NCBI RefSeq assembly: GCF_016785185.1
Contig: NZ_JAEKDY010000071.1
Length of the DNA stretch: 16,979 bases
Strand: one strand, 5' to 3'
Source: Heyndrickxia sporothermodurans
Lineage (GTDB): Bacteria; Bacillota; Bacilli; Bacillales; Bacillaceae_C
Each line of letters opens with the position of its first letter. Within the stretch, counting starts at the first letter, position 1. Below the pieces are notes generated by a model that was given only the letters and a program-made list of their open reading frames with translations, made no database searches and was not told the DNA's origin. Positions 1 to 6,829 of the stretch are shown here, one piece after another. The translations under genes and the position numbers were made by a program.

Positions 1-2
1 AA

Positions 3-435
3 GTTTTACAGGAGATAGTTACAGAGTTACACACGCACTTTCACGACAAAAATAATTACTAAAATTAGGCTGGCAAGCTTATGTATTTTTTATTGCACTT
101 TTATGTACTTTTTACTTGCAAAACACACGGAACTTGCAAAGCAAAATGGATTTGAACGAACCGATAAATACTACTATGAGAAAACCGTAAATCAGGATGA
201 AATTGAAGTTTTAAAATTTATTGCACGTTGCATGGTTCAAGTGTTTGGATATGGACCAATTGAGTATTTAAATCGCATCCGTATTGAACAATCAAAAGCC
301 TTTTTAATCTATACTGATTGGTCAATAGAACGAATTGCGGAACAATGTGGAATTTCGCAACTTTCCTATTATTGTAGACTTTTTAAAAAACAAGTGGGGA
401 TAACACCGAATCAATATAGAAAAAGTAAAAAATGA
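3..435 (+). pseudogene. AraC-family transcriptional regulator, frameshifted C-terminal remnant
   Basis: This is the tail of an AraC/XylS-type DNA-binding regulator and is probably not functional. Bases 3-62 read as a plausible regulator linker ending in HTHFHDKNNY, then stop at the TAA at 60-62. Removing one base near position 60 joins this to the frame that runs from 61 to the TGA at 433-435. That second part holds a recognisable second helix-turn-helix (IERIAEQCGIS, then RLFKKQVGITPNQYRKSKK) and the recognition-helix linker FGYGPIEYLNRIRIEQSK. The first helix-turn-helix, which should precede FGYGP, is too short and jumbled (EVLKFIARCMVQV), so I infer an internal deletion as well. An ATG at 103 would give 110 residues, but it has no ribosome binding site and lies inside the conserved region. 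The 5' end lies outside the window. A natural short regulator is unlikely. Confidence 0.7.
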
Positions 436-547
436 TACGAAAATATTTAGTCGGAAAATGAAGTTCATAATTTAACAACATAATTCTTGAAGATATAGTA
501 TTATGGACAAAATTTATTGAAAATGGATAGAAAAGGAGATAGCCTAT

Positions 548-631
548 ATGAAGCAAATCCAGCTTATTATATTTGATATGGATGGTTTATTATTCGATAC
601 CGAAATCCTATCATATCGATTGTTAAGATAA
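548..631 (+). pseudogene. N-terminal stub of a HAD-family phosphatase
   Basis: An AAGGAG ribosome binding site at 533-538 stands about nine bases before ATG 548. The 27-residue product contains IIFDMDGLLFDTE, the catalytic motif I (DxDGxxxDTE) of the beta-phosphoglucomutase-like or phosphatase branch of HAD hydrolases, where the first Asp is the nucleophile. It then stops at TAA 629-631. Family members are normally about 210-230 residues, with motifs II-IV and a cap domain. None of these is visible in any frame before the hairpin at 704. I infer a deletion that left only the translation start and first strand. It lies next to the decayed AraC gene, which suggests a region undergoing gene loss. 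A stable 27-residue peptide with its own role cannot be excluded but has no support. Confidence 0.65.
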
Positions 632-703
632 CAGAGCCGAACAACTAATAAAAGAATTATCATATAGTCGATGCAATGCATAACAACAATAAACTTTATT
701 CAA

Positions 704-752
704 AACGCCCTAGACCTTGATCGGCTTCTTGCCTCTCAAAGTCTAGGGCGTT
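704..752 (-). terminator. Strong stem-loop, likely terminator of the lysP-type gene
   Basis: Bases 704-720 and 736-752 are reverse complements at 16 of 17 positions, and the loop contains a small GGC/GCC stem. Read on the minus strand, the stem ends in GGGCG followed by TTTTGAATAAAG, a short U tract, so it can end transcription from the permease gene 90 bases away. On the plus strand there is no U tract. Similar conserved stems recur between genes in bacilli, so it may also be a repeat. Confidence 0.6.
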
Positions 753-779
753 AGGACAGGCTAATTACCAACATTGAAT

Positions 780-833
780 AACCTGTTTTTTACAAAGGTT
801 ATGTTTACCACGGCATTTTTATACAAAAATGCC
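780..833 (-). terminator. Two small hairpins just past the permease stop codon
   Basis: GGCATTTTT at 812-820 pairs perfectly with AAAAATGCC at 825-833 across a four-base loop, only 11 bases beyond the permease stop codon. A second, weaker hairpin (AACCT 780-784 with AGGTT 796-800) follows. Neither has a good U tract on the minus strand, so they may protect the 3' end rather than terminate. The larger stem at 704-752 is the better terminator. Confidence 0.4.
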
Positions 834-844
834 TATACAGTAGT

Positions 845-2287
845 TCACTTAAACTCATCCATATCAATCTTACATTCCTTCAAAGGAACCACTTTTGTTT
901 TCTTAATAAATTTAAATCCTAACCACATAACGATAAATAATGGGATACCCAGATAAGCGGCGATCAGGTCCATCCAATTTATTTTATCACCAAGAAATGC
1001 TTGATAGTCTTGGGCTAGTATGACAACTAATCCAACGACAAAAGCGAGAATCGGACCGAACGGATATAGTTTTGCCCGGTATGGAAGCTTTTCAAGTGCA
1101 TGTCCTTGAGCGATATAAGCCTTCCTAAACCGATAATGACTGGCAGCAATACCGAGCCAAAAAATGAAACCAGTAATCCCTGCAGCGTTTAACAGCCACA
1201 TGTAAATTGCTCCATCACCAAAAGCAGATGCTAGAAATGCGAGCATTCCCACTAAAGTTGTCGCAATAAGAGCGGCGACTGGAACTCCGCGCTTGTTTAA
1301 TTTTCCAAAAAACTTTGGAGCTTGTCCTTCTTTTGCCATAGCATATAAAATTCTTGTAGATGCATAAAGACTTGAGTTTCCGGCAGATAATACGGCTGTT
1401 AAGATGACTGCATTCATTAAAGATGCAGCGAAGGCGAGTCCGGCCTTTTTGAACACTAACGTAAACGGACTGACCATGATGTCTTCGCTTTGCAGGGTTT
1501 TGGTTGTATAAGGAATAATTAAACCTATAACGAGAATTGCAAGTACATAAAATAAAAGAATTCTCCAAAATACACTTTTGATTGCTTTAGGCACATTTTC
1601 TCTCGGATTTTCACTTTCACCTGCAGCTACGCCGACAATTTCCGTTCCTTGAAAAGAAAATCCTGCGGTAAGAAACACACCAATAACTGCTAGTAGGCCA
1701 CCGTGAAAGGGAGCGTCACCAATTGTGAAGTTTTTAAAGCCAATGGCATCACCTTTCATAATACCTAATATCATTAAAATACCTACGATAATGAAAATAA
1801 TGATGGTAGCTACTTTAATGAAAGAGAACCAATATTCACCCTCGCCATATCCTTTAACAGAGAGGATATTCAGTCCAAAAATAATCAGGATAAAAAGTCC
1901 GCTCCATAACCATGATGGACTATCTGGGAACCAAAACTTCATAACTAATGTGGAAGCGGATAGTTCCGCCGCAAGTGTGATCGCCCAGCTATACCAATAG
2001 TTCCATCCTAATGCAAATCCAAGTGCCGGATCAATAAAGCGTGTAGCGTAGGTACTAAATGCCCCGCTTGTTGGCATGAAAGAAGCAAGTTCACCAAGGC
2101 TCGTCATAATAAAATACACCATGACACCAATTATCAAATAGGCAAGCAGTGCACCGCCAGGTCCTGCTTGGTAAATAGCCGATCCGCTTCCTAGAAACAG
2201 CCCGGTACCAATTGATCCACCTAATGAAATCATCGTCAAATGCCGTGCTTTTAAACTACGTTGTAATCCTCCATTTTGATTTTCCAT
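845..2287 (-). CDS. lysP: Lysine-specific permease (APC superfamily, amino-acid transporter family)
   Basis: This 480-residue membrane protein has about twelve transmembrane segments and imports an amino acid by proton symport. The N-terminus reads SLKARHLTMISLGGSIGTG, with the substrate-binding glycine-rich motif of the APC fold at residues 23-33. Further family blocks are FALGWNYWYSW (about 92-102), GFSFQGTE (about 209-216), AAGESENP and AVLSAGNSS. The protein can be followed almost end to end against Escherichia coli LysP as I remember it, including ILLFYVLAILVIGLIIPYT, so lysine is the best guess. GABA or other cationic amino acids are the alternatives, and a gabP gene is known near this locus in B. 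subtilis. A ribosome binding site, GGAGGG on the minus strand (2298-2303), precedes the ATG. No lysine riboswitch is recognisable upstream. The gene stands alone, opposite to everything else in the window. Confidence 0.8.
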   Translation of the reverse strand: MENQNGGLQRSLKARHLTMISLGGSIGTGLFLGSGSAIYQAGPGGALLAYLIIGVMVYFIMTSLGELASFMPTSGAFSTYATRFIDPALGFALGWNYWYSWAITLAAELSASTLVMKFWFPDSPSWLWSGLFILIIFGLNILSVKGYGEGEYWFSFIKVATIIIFIIVGILMILGIMKGDAIGFKNFTIGDAPFHGGLLAVIGVFLTAGFSFQGTEIVGVAAGESENPRENVPKAIKSVFWRILLFYVLAILVIGLIIPYTTKTLQSEDIMVSPFTLVFKKAGLAFAASLMNAVILTAVLSAGNSSLYASTRILYAMAKEGQAPKFFGKLNKRGVPVAALIATTLVGMLAFLASAFGDGAIYMWLLNAAGITGFIFWLGIAASHYRFRKAYIAQGHALEKLPYRAKLYPFGPILAFVVGLVVILAQDYQAFLGDKINWMDLIAAYLGIPLFIVMWLGFKFIKKTKVVPLKECKIDMDEFK

Positions 2288-2381
2288 CTATATAAACCCT
2301 CCGTAATCCATTCATACCCTTAAAATAACCATGTTTAAACTAATGGCTTTGTTTAAAGTTCAATCTTGATTTAGACGTCTT

Positions 2382-2667
2382 GTTGATTGGAGCGGAAGGT
2401 GCGAGACTCCTGCGGGAAAAACGGTATACGGGAGACCCCTCAGGCGCGATAAGCGCCGAGGAGTTCAAAAAGCATAGGCGGCTTGCTTATCGACGTACGA
2501 ACTGGAGGGCAGCGACTGAGATAAAGGAATCACGATGAGTCCTAAAGGACGAATCGATGATGACTTATCGTAGGGAGGTGACCGGAAGTTCGCTAGTCGA
2601 TAGCCGCCGGAGCTAAACAGGCTCCCGAACCGCCCGCGGAAAGCGAGCACCTTCCGCTCCAATCAAC
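2382..2667. repeat. 286-bp intergenic repeat with 21-bp terminal inverted repeats and nested stems
   Basis: Bases 2382-2402 are the exact reverse complement of 2647-2667 (starting GTTGATTGGAGCGGAAGG). Inside lie CTGCGGG 2410-2416 with CCCGCGG 2633-2639, and a hairpin at 2438-2461 closed by GGCGC-GATAA-GCGCC. A central arm follows: GGCGGCT 2477-2483 with AGCCGCC 2602-2608, ATCGAC 2489-2494 with GTCGAT 2596-2601, CGAACT 2498-2503 with AGTTCG 2587-2592, and GATAA 2520-2524 with TTATC 2565-2569. The tip is GTCC-TAAA-GGAC at 2539-2550. The element is far richer in G+C than its flanks. The outer part resembles the GGAGCGGAAGG...GCGGAAAGCGAGC repeats I know from many Bacillaceae intergenic regions; the 2465-2615 interior looks like an insertion into that unit. 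It lies upstream of the permease and of the ykoF promoter. The only reading frame in it is an artefact of the stems. Confidence 0.75.
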
Positions 2668-2855
2668 TTCGAATAAAATTAATGGATATTTATAAATAAA
2701 AAATTATATTAATAACTATATAAAGATATCATAAACCGGAAAGAATGAAAATAGAAAGTTGTATATTTTATCACTTTGTTGAATGAAATTGCATTCGGAA
2801 TATTTTCCTAGAATAGTTTGGTATGCTGAGAATAAACAAATAATGCTAAAGTAAC
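2668..2855. other. AT-rich spacer with no recognisable feature
   Basis: Between the structured repeat and the ykoF promoter the sequence is very AT-rich with stops in all frames. I see no gene, RNA or convincing operator here. Confidence 0.5.
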
Positions 2856-2884
2856 TTTACACATGATTTTTTGTCATGTATGAT
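2856..2884 (+). promoter_or_regulatory. Sigma-A type promoter of ykoFEDC
   Basis: TTTACA at 2856-2861 and TATGAT at 2879-2884 are separated by 17 bases, an ideal housekeeping spacing, and lie about 32 bases before the first pairing base of the TPP aptamer. The spacer contains a palindrome, ACATGA 2861-2866 and TCATGT 2874-2879 around a T-rich centre, which could be an operator. Confidence 0.7.
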
Positions 2885-2915
2885 AAGGGCGAATAATAAA
2901 ACTGCATATGACCTA

Positions 2916-3015
2916 TCTACACTAGGGGTGCTGAAAAAGCTGAGATGTGAACGTGGAAGTGCGTTCCGATCCCTTATTACCCGATCTAGATAATACTAGC
3001 GTGGGGAAGTGTAGT
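2916..3015 (+). promoter_or_regulatory. TPP riboswitch aptamer (THI element)
   Basis: The conserved core is unmistakable: GGGGTGCTG, GCTGAGA at 2939-2945, ACCCGATCTAGATAATACTAGCG and GTGGGGAAGTG. P1 is CTACAC 2917-2922 with GTGTAG 3009-3014. The aptamer senses thiamin pyrophosphate in the nascent mRNA, which fits the thiamin-precursor transporter genes downstream. The 3' strand of P1 is also one arm of a competing helix that overlaps the terminator, so ligand binding should favour termination. Confidence 0.95.
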
Positions 3016-3056
3016 AGTATTGGTGTAAAATCATTCATTGATTTGCATCTATTCGT

Positions 3057-3091
3057 ATACTACTGCATCTTCCAAGAGATGCAGTTTTTTT
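3057..3091 (+). terminator. Riboswitch-controlled terminator with competing antiterminator arm
   Basis: ACTGCATCT 3062-3070 pairs with AGATGCAGT 3077-3085 and is followed by seven Ts, a classical intrinsic terminator. ATACTACTGC 3057-3066 can instead pair with GTAGTAGTAT 3011-3020 (ten pairs, one of them G-U). That pairing uses the 3' side of aptamer P1 and the first bases of the terminator stem. Ligand-bound P1 therefore frees the terminator; without ligand the antiterminator forms. Confidence 0.88.
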
Positions 3092-3120
3092 ATTCTCCAA
3101 AAAAAGAGAGGAGAATGGTT

Positions 3121-3714
3121 ATGACAGAAGTATGTGGAACAAGTAGAATTGTAGGTTTTCGTTTTTCCCTTTATCCGATGGCGGATGAATTTGTAGATAT
3201 TATTTTATCTACGCTTCAACGGGTCGACACCACTAAAGTATGGGTGAAAACGGATGATATTAGTACAGTAATCCGTGGGAAAATGGAGCATGTGTTTGAC
3301 GTTGCAAAAGCGATCTATTTAATTGCGGCTAATACTGAAAAACATGTTGTCTTAAATGGAACATTTTCAATTGGATGCCCGGGAGATTTAGATGGAGATG
3401 TGTATATGTCCGAGGACGATGTTCGGATGAATGAAGACAGAGTAAAAAATATTCATATTGAAGCGCCTACACAATTTGCATTATATCCGATGAATAATGA
3501 AAACTATATGCAAATCATTGCAGATGTTGTGGAGATTGCCAAACAGCAAGACACATTTACTGGTGGAATTCACTATGCCAGCAGATTGGATGGCGATGCT
3601 CATGATGTATTTACGACACTCGAGCAAGCATTTAATTATACTCAGGAAAAAGTTAAACACGTAACAATGACAGTCAATATTTCGGCGAATAGTCCTTCAA
3701 GGAAAAAGAAATAA
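3121..3714 (+). CDS. ykoF: Thiamin/HMP-binding protein YkoF
   Basis: YkoF is a soluble protein of about 200 residues that binds thiamin or its hydroxymethylpyrimidine (HMP) moiety and is encoded with the YkoEDC transporter. The 197-residue product has the expected tandem duplication: GFRFSLYPMADEFVDII near the start is echoed by QFALYPMNNENYMQII near residue 120, each opening an ACT-like alpha/beta unit. Other family marks are TCGTSR-like VCGTSRI, TFSIGCPGD, HYASRLDGDAHDVF and the C-terminal NISANSPSRK. I chose ATG 3121 because the AGGAG at 3109-3113 is seven bases away. An ATG at 3115 is too close to it, and an upstream extension to 2947 would run through the riboswitch and terminator. It is the first gene of the operon, followed by ykoE after 14 bases. 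Confidence 0.93.
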   Translation: MTEVCGTSRIVGFRFSLYPMADEFVDIILSTLQRVDTTKVWVKTDDISTVIRGKMEHVFDVAKAIYLIAANTEKHVVLNGTFSIGCPGDLDGDVYMSEDDVRMNEDRVKNIHIEAPTQFALYPMNNENYMQIIADVVEIAKQQDTFTGGIHYASRLDGDAHDVFTTLEQAFNYTQEKVKHVTMTVNISANSPSRKKK

Positions 3715-3728
3715 GGAGGGAAAAAGTG

Positions 3729-4307
3729 ATGTCTAAATGGAGTCTGCGGGAAATTGTTGTGATGTCAGTGTTAGGGATTGTCTTTGCCATCGTATATTTA
3801 TTATTTACCCAAGTAGGGAATATTTTCTTTGGGTTAGTCGGACCGATCGGTTATGAACCGATATTTGGGATATGGTTTATCGTTTCTATCATTGTTGCCA
3901 ATATTATTCGCAAGCCGGGTGCAGCATTTTTGTCGGAAACGATCGCTGCATTTGTGGAAATTTTAATAGGGAATGCAGTTGGTCCAAGACTATTAATCTC
4001 TGGAATGATCCAAGGTTTAGGAGCTGAGGTTGTGTTTGCCGCAACTGGCTGGAAGCGTTATTCAACATGGGTGTTAATGCTTGCCGGGGTAGGTTCAGCT
4101 ATATTTAGTTTTGCATGGGGATATTTTATCTCTGGATTTGCTACTCTCTCACCATCGTATGTTTTATCCATGCTAGCAATACGAATGGTTTCTGGTGCAC
4201 TCCTTGCAGGATTATTAGGCAAGTATATAAGTGAAGGATTGGCAAAAACAGGGGTGCTTAATGGAATGCCATTAGGCAAAGAGATGAAAAAGAGAAAAGT
4301 AGCGTGA
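3729..4307 (+). CDS. ykoE: Substrate-binding membrane (S) component YkoE of a thiamin-precursor ECF transporter
   Basis: YkoE is the integral-membrane specificity subunit that pairs with the ATPase YkoD and the energy-coupling protein YkoC. The 192-residue product is almost wholly hydrophobic, with five or six membrane segments: about residues 8-29, 44-62, 66-88, 93-110, 116-138 and 147-167. The sequence GPIGYEPIFGIWF and the NIIRKPGAAFLSET block match YkoE proteins. The C-terminus ends in a basic tail, KEMKKRKVA. An excellent AGGAGGG at 3714-3720 is eight bases from ATG 3729; the GTG at 3726 is a less likely start. The stop codon overlaps the GTG start of ykoD in GTGA, implying coupled translation. 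Thiamin itself or HMP as the cargo cannot be decided from the sequence. Confidence 0.92.
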   Translation: MSKWSLREIVVMSVLGIVFAIVYLLFTQVGNIFFGLVGPIGYEPIFGIWFIVSIIVANIIRKPGAAFLSETIAAFVEILIGNAVGPRLLISGMIQGLGAEVVFAATGWKRYSTWVLMLAGVGSAIFSFAWGYFISGFATLSPSYVLSMLAIRMVSGALLAGLLGKYISEGLAKTGVLNGMPLGKEMKKRKVA

Positions 4308-5971
4308 TCGATATGGAGATAAGGGAACCCTTATTAGAAGTTAGGAATCTTTCATTATCTTATGAGGAGCAATCGATTATTAATAATATCTCCTTTTCCA
4401 TAAATAAAGGCGAAAAACTTCTATTATTAGGACCAAGTGGCTCCGGCAAAAGTTCGTTAGCACTTTGTTTAAACGGGCTGATTCCAAATTCAATTGAAGG
4501 GGACAGGACTGGAAGTATTAAATATGATGGGAGAGAGATTCAATCTTATAAACCGGGCCAATTAAGCAGCCGAATTGGCATTGTATTTCAAGATCCTGAT
4601 TCACAATTTTGTATGCTCACTGTAGAGGATGAAATTGCATTCGGCTTAGAAAATATAAAATTACCTAAAGAAGAAATGATACGAAAAATAGAATGGTCTC
4701 TTTCATTAGTTGGTTTAGAGGAGTATAAACAAGCCCCAATTTCTACCCTATCAGGTGGAATGAAGCAAAAGCTTGCACTTGCATGTGTGATGGCGATGGA
4801 ACCCGAATTGATGATTCTTGACGAACCTACAGCTCTGCTCGATCCGGTGGCAACAAAAGATTTTGCTGAAACGATTGATAGATTACAAAAAGAATTGAAT
4901 TTCTCTCTCATCGTCATAGAGCATAAACTTGATTATTGGGTTCCTTTTATTGATCGCACCCTTGTTTTTACACAATCCGGGCAACTAATGTATGATGGTT
5001 CATTGAAAAAAGGATTGGTTCATCATTTTGATAATATGAAAGATCTTGGCATATACCTTCCAAAGGTGACAGGATTCGGACAACAGGTGAAAGAAAACTT
5101 TTATCCATTAACAATGGATGAGTTAATGGAAGAATTAAATGAAATAAACCTTTCACCTCCAATACAAACAATGAATGTTTTCTCATCAACTCCTTTAATC
5201 CAAATGAAACATGTTTCCTTTTCCCGGGGGGAGAAACAAATTTTAAAAAATATCCATTTATCAATAAAAAAGGGTGAATGGACAGCGATTGTAGGTCCGA
5301 ATGGTGCGGGTAAATCTACATTAACTTTGATGTTGGCGGGACTTCTTAAGGAACAGCAAGGGGAGATTTTCTATGGGAATAAATTGTTCAAAGATTTGGA
5401 TGAAAAGGTGAGGTTGGATTCAATTGGTTACGTTTTTCAAAATCCGGAGCATCAATTTATAGCGGATACAGTATTTGATGAAGTAGCCTTTGGTCCAAGG
5501 ATGAAAAAAATAGAAGATATCGATTCTAAGGTAGCTAATATTCTTTCGGATTTTCGCTTACTTCGGTTAAAGGATCATAATCCCTTCATATTAAGTCAAG
5601 GGCAAAAGCGGCGCTTAAGTGTAGCTACGATGCTAGTGGATGAACGGGAATTCCTTATTTTAGATGAGCCAACCTTTGGACAGGATGAGAAAGCGACGAA
5701 TGAAATGATGAAAATGATTCAATCGAGAGTGAACATTGGGATGACGGCGTTGATGGTGACTCATGATATGGAAATTGTGGCGAAATTTGCTCATCAAGTC
5801 ATCGTTCTTTTCGAAGGGGAAGTAGTGTTTCAAGGAACACCTCATGAGCTATTTTTAGAAAATAGTGAAATTGTGGAGAAAGCAAACCTTGAAAATCCAT
5901 TATTATATTCAATTTGGAATACATATGGGATAAGGGGTGAACCAATTGCGGCTTCAGTTATTAAATCCTAG
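4304..5971 (+). CDS. ykoD: Double-ATPase YkoD, energy-coupling subunit of the thiamin-precursor ECF transporter
   Basis: This cytoplasmic protein of 555 residues fuses two ABC ATPase domains, replacing the EcfA-EcfA' pair of other ECF systems. Domain 1 has Walker A GPSGSGKSS (43-51), signature LSGGMKQ (149-155) and Walker B LMILDEP with D173-E174. Domain 2 has Walker A GPNGAGKST (331-339), signature LSQGQKRR (430-437, the expected variant) and Walker B LILDEP with D454-E455. Both have Q-loops (VFQDPDSQF, VFQNPEHQF) and switch histidines (IEHKLDYW, VTHDME). All catalytic residues are present in both halves. The start is taken as the GTG at 4304, overlapping the ykoE stop; the ATG at 4313 is an alternative, and neither has a strong ribosome binding site. 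The 3' end overlaps ykoC. Confidence 0.93.
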   Translation: MIDMEIREPLLEVRNLSLSYEEQSIINNISFSINKGEKLLLLGPSGSGKSSLALCLNGLIPNSIEGDRTGSIKYDGREIQSYKPGQLSSRIGIVFQDPDSQFCMLTVEDEIAFGLENIKLPKEEMIRKIEWSLSLVGLEEYKQAPISTLSGGMKQKLALACVMAMEPELMILDEPTALLDPVATKDFAETIDRLQKELNFSLIVIEHKLDYWVPFIDRTLVFTQSGQLMYDGSLKKGLVHHFDNMKDLGIYLPKVTGFGQQVKENFYPLTMDELMEELNEINLSPPIQTMNVFSSTPLIQMKHVSFSRGEKQILKNIHLSIKKGEWTAIVGPNGAGKSTLTLMLAGLLKEQQGEIFYGNKLFKDLDEKVRLDSIGYVFQNPEHQFIADTVFDEVAFGPRMKKIEDIDSKVANILSDFRLLRLKDHNPFILSQGQKRRLSVATMLVDEREFLILDEPTFGQDEKATNEMMKMIQSRVNIGMTALMVTHDMEIVAKFAHQVIVLFEGEVVFQGTPHELFLENSEIVEKANLENPLLYSIWNTYGIRGEPIAASVIKS

Positions 5972-6701
5972 TATAAAAGCAATGGTCGTTTTGGTCTCTG
6001 TTGTACTTTTAGCTTTTGTATTTGACCCTTTAACTCCGTTGCTTTACTTGTCTTTTACGGTCTTAATCACATTTCTTTTTGGTAAAGTAGGGATGAAAAA
6101 ATGGTGTATACGATTTGTACCGTTTTTTATCATTGCCTTTGGGTATGTGTGGACAACAACAATATTTTCGAATCCACCAAGTAATACTAGTTTCGTCACT
6201 TATGCTAAATTAGGTCCTTTTGAGATTACTGATTACGGACTGAATACTGGACTGGCACTTGGATTACGTGTTCTTTGTTTTGCTGCCTTGTCTTTAATGT
6301 TTATATTAACAACAGATACAACTAAATTTATGTTAAGTCTGATTCAACAATGTAAACTTCCCCCTAAGCTTGCCTACGGAATTTTAGCAGGCTATCAGTT
6401 TTTACCTTTATTAAAGGATGAATTTACGATTATTAGAAATGCCCATCGAATTCGAGGCGTTCATTGGGAGAAAGGGATAAAAGGGAGAATACAGCTTTTA
6501 AAAAAATACACCATTCCACTTTTAGCAAGTGCGATACGAAAAGCAGAGCGAACAGCAATTGCAATGGAATCAAAGGGATTCACGGGAAGCAGGGATCGAA
6601 CTTTCTATCATGAGTTGAAGGTTAGTGGAAAAGATATGCTGTTTTTTCTTTTAATGGTGGGTATATTCATCATTTCTAAATACGTTTCTGAAACGATTTA
6701 G
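5946..6701 (+). CDS. ykoC: Transmembrane coupling protein YkoC (EcfT type)
   Basis: YkoC is the EcfT-like membrane subunit linking the YkoD ATPase to the S component YkoE. It has hydrophobic segments at about residues 12-30, 31-50, 56-75, 95-118 and 230-247. The cytoplasmic helix carries the EcfT signature PLLASAIRKAERTAIAMESK followed by GF, where the alanine-arginine pattern contacts the ATPase. The start is uncertain: GTG 5937 has no spaced binding site, whereas TTG 5946 lies seven bases after AAGGGGTGA and gives 251 residues. Both overlap the end of ykoD, so translation is probably coupled. The gene closes the operon; a stem-loop follows. Confidence 0.88.
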   Translation: MRLQLLNPSIKAMVVLVSVVLLAFVFDPLTPLLYLSFTVLITFLFGKVGMKKWCIRFVPFFIIAFGYVWTTTIFSNPPSNTSFVTYAKLGPFEITDYGLNTGLALGLRVLCFAALSLMFILTTDTTKFMLSLIQQCKLPPKLAYGILAGYQFLPLLKDEFTIIRNAHRIRGVHWEKGIKGRIQLLKKYTIPLLASAIRKAERTAIAMESKGFTGSRDRTFYHELKVSGKDMLFFLLMVGIFIISKYVSETI

Positions 6702-6706
6702 ATCTT

Positions 6707-6768
6707 AAAAAAACATCCATTAATTGCTGTTTAAAATGATTACGGTAATTAAATGGGTGTTTTATTTT
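6707..6768 (+). terminator. Stem-loop terminator after ykoC
   Basis: AAACATCCATTAATT just after the stop pairs with AATTAAATGGGTGTTT at 6747-6762, with one mismatch and small offsets, and is followed by TTTATTTT. The run of As before the stem makes it potentially bidirectional, but only the plus-strand operon ends here. Confidence 0.65.
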
Positions 6769-6796
6769 CACTTATTTTAAGAATTTATAGTACAAT
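6767..6796 (+). promoter_or_regulatory. Probable promoter of the pncA-pncB-nadE operon
   Basis: TTCACT at 6767-6772 and TACAAT at 6791-6796 with an 18-base spacer form a reasonable sigma-A promoter about 34 bases before the pncA start. It abuts the preceding terminator. No repressor operator is evident. Confidence 0.55.
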
Positions 6797-6829
6797 AGTG
6801 TCGAGATTGCCAATAAGGGGTGTTTTGTG

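Noticed and set aside
774..956. Plus-strand open reading frame of 60 codons.
   Set aside because: It is antisense to the end of the permease gene, has no ribosome binding site and no recognisable domain.
2525..2560. A hammerhead-ribozyme-like core: GATGA, a GTCC/GGAC stem, then GAA.
   Set aside because: The essential C3 and U4 are replaced (the bases before GATGA read AC), the base after GAA is T rather than A, and I see no NUH cleavage triplet in the right place. It fits better as a tandem G-A internal loop in a longer stem.
2465..2662. Minus-strand open reading frame of 65 codons.
   Set aside because: It lies wholly inside the structured repeat, has no homology I recognise and its composition follows the stems.
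2382..2667. Insertion sequence or transposase gene.
   Set aside because: The element is too short, carries no open reading frame of a transposase, and no target-site duplication can be shown.
2947..3120. Extension of ykoF upstream to an earlier start codon.
   Set aside because: This part is the TPP aptamer and terminator; the AGGAG at 3109-3113 fits ATG 3121.
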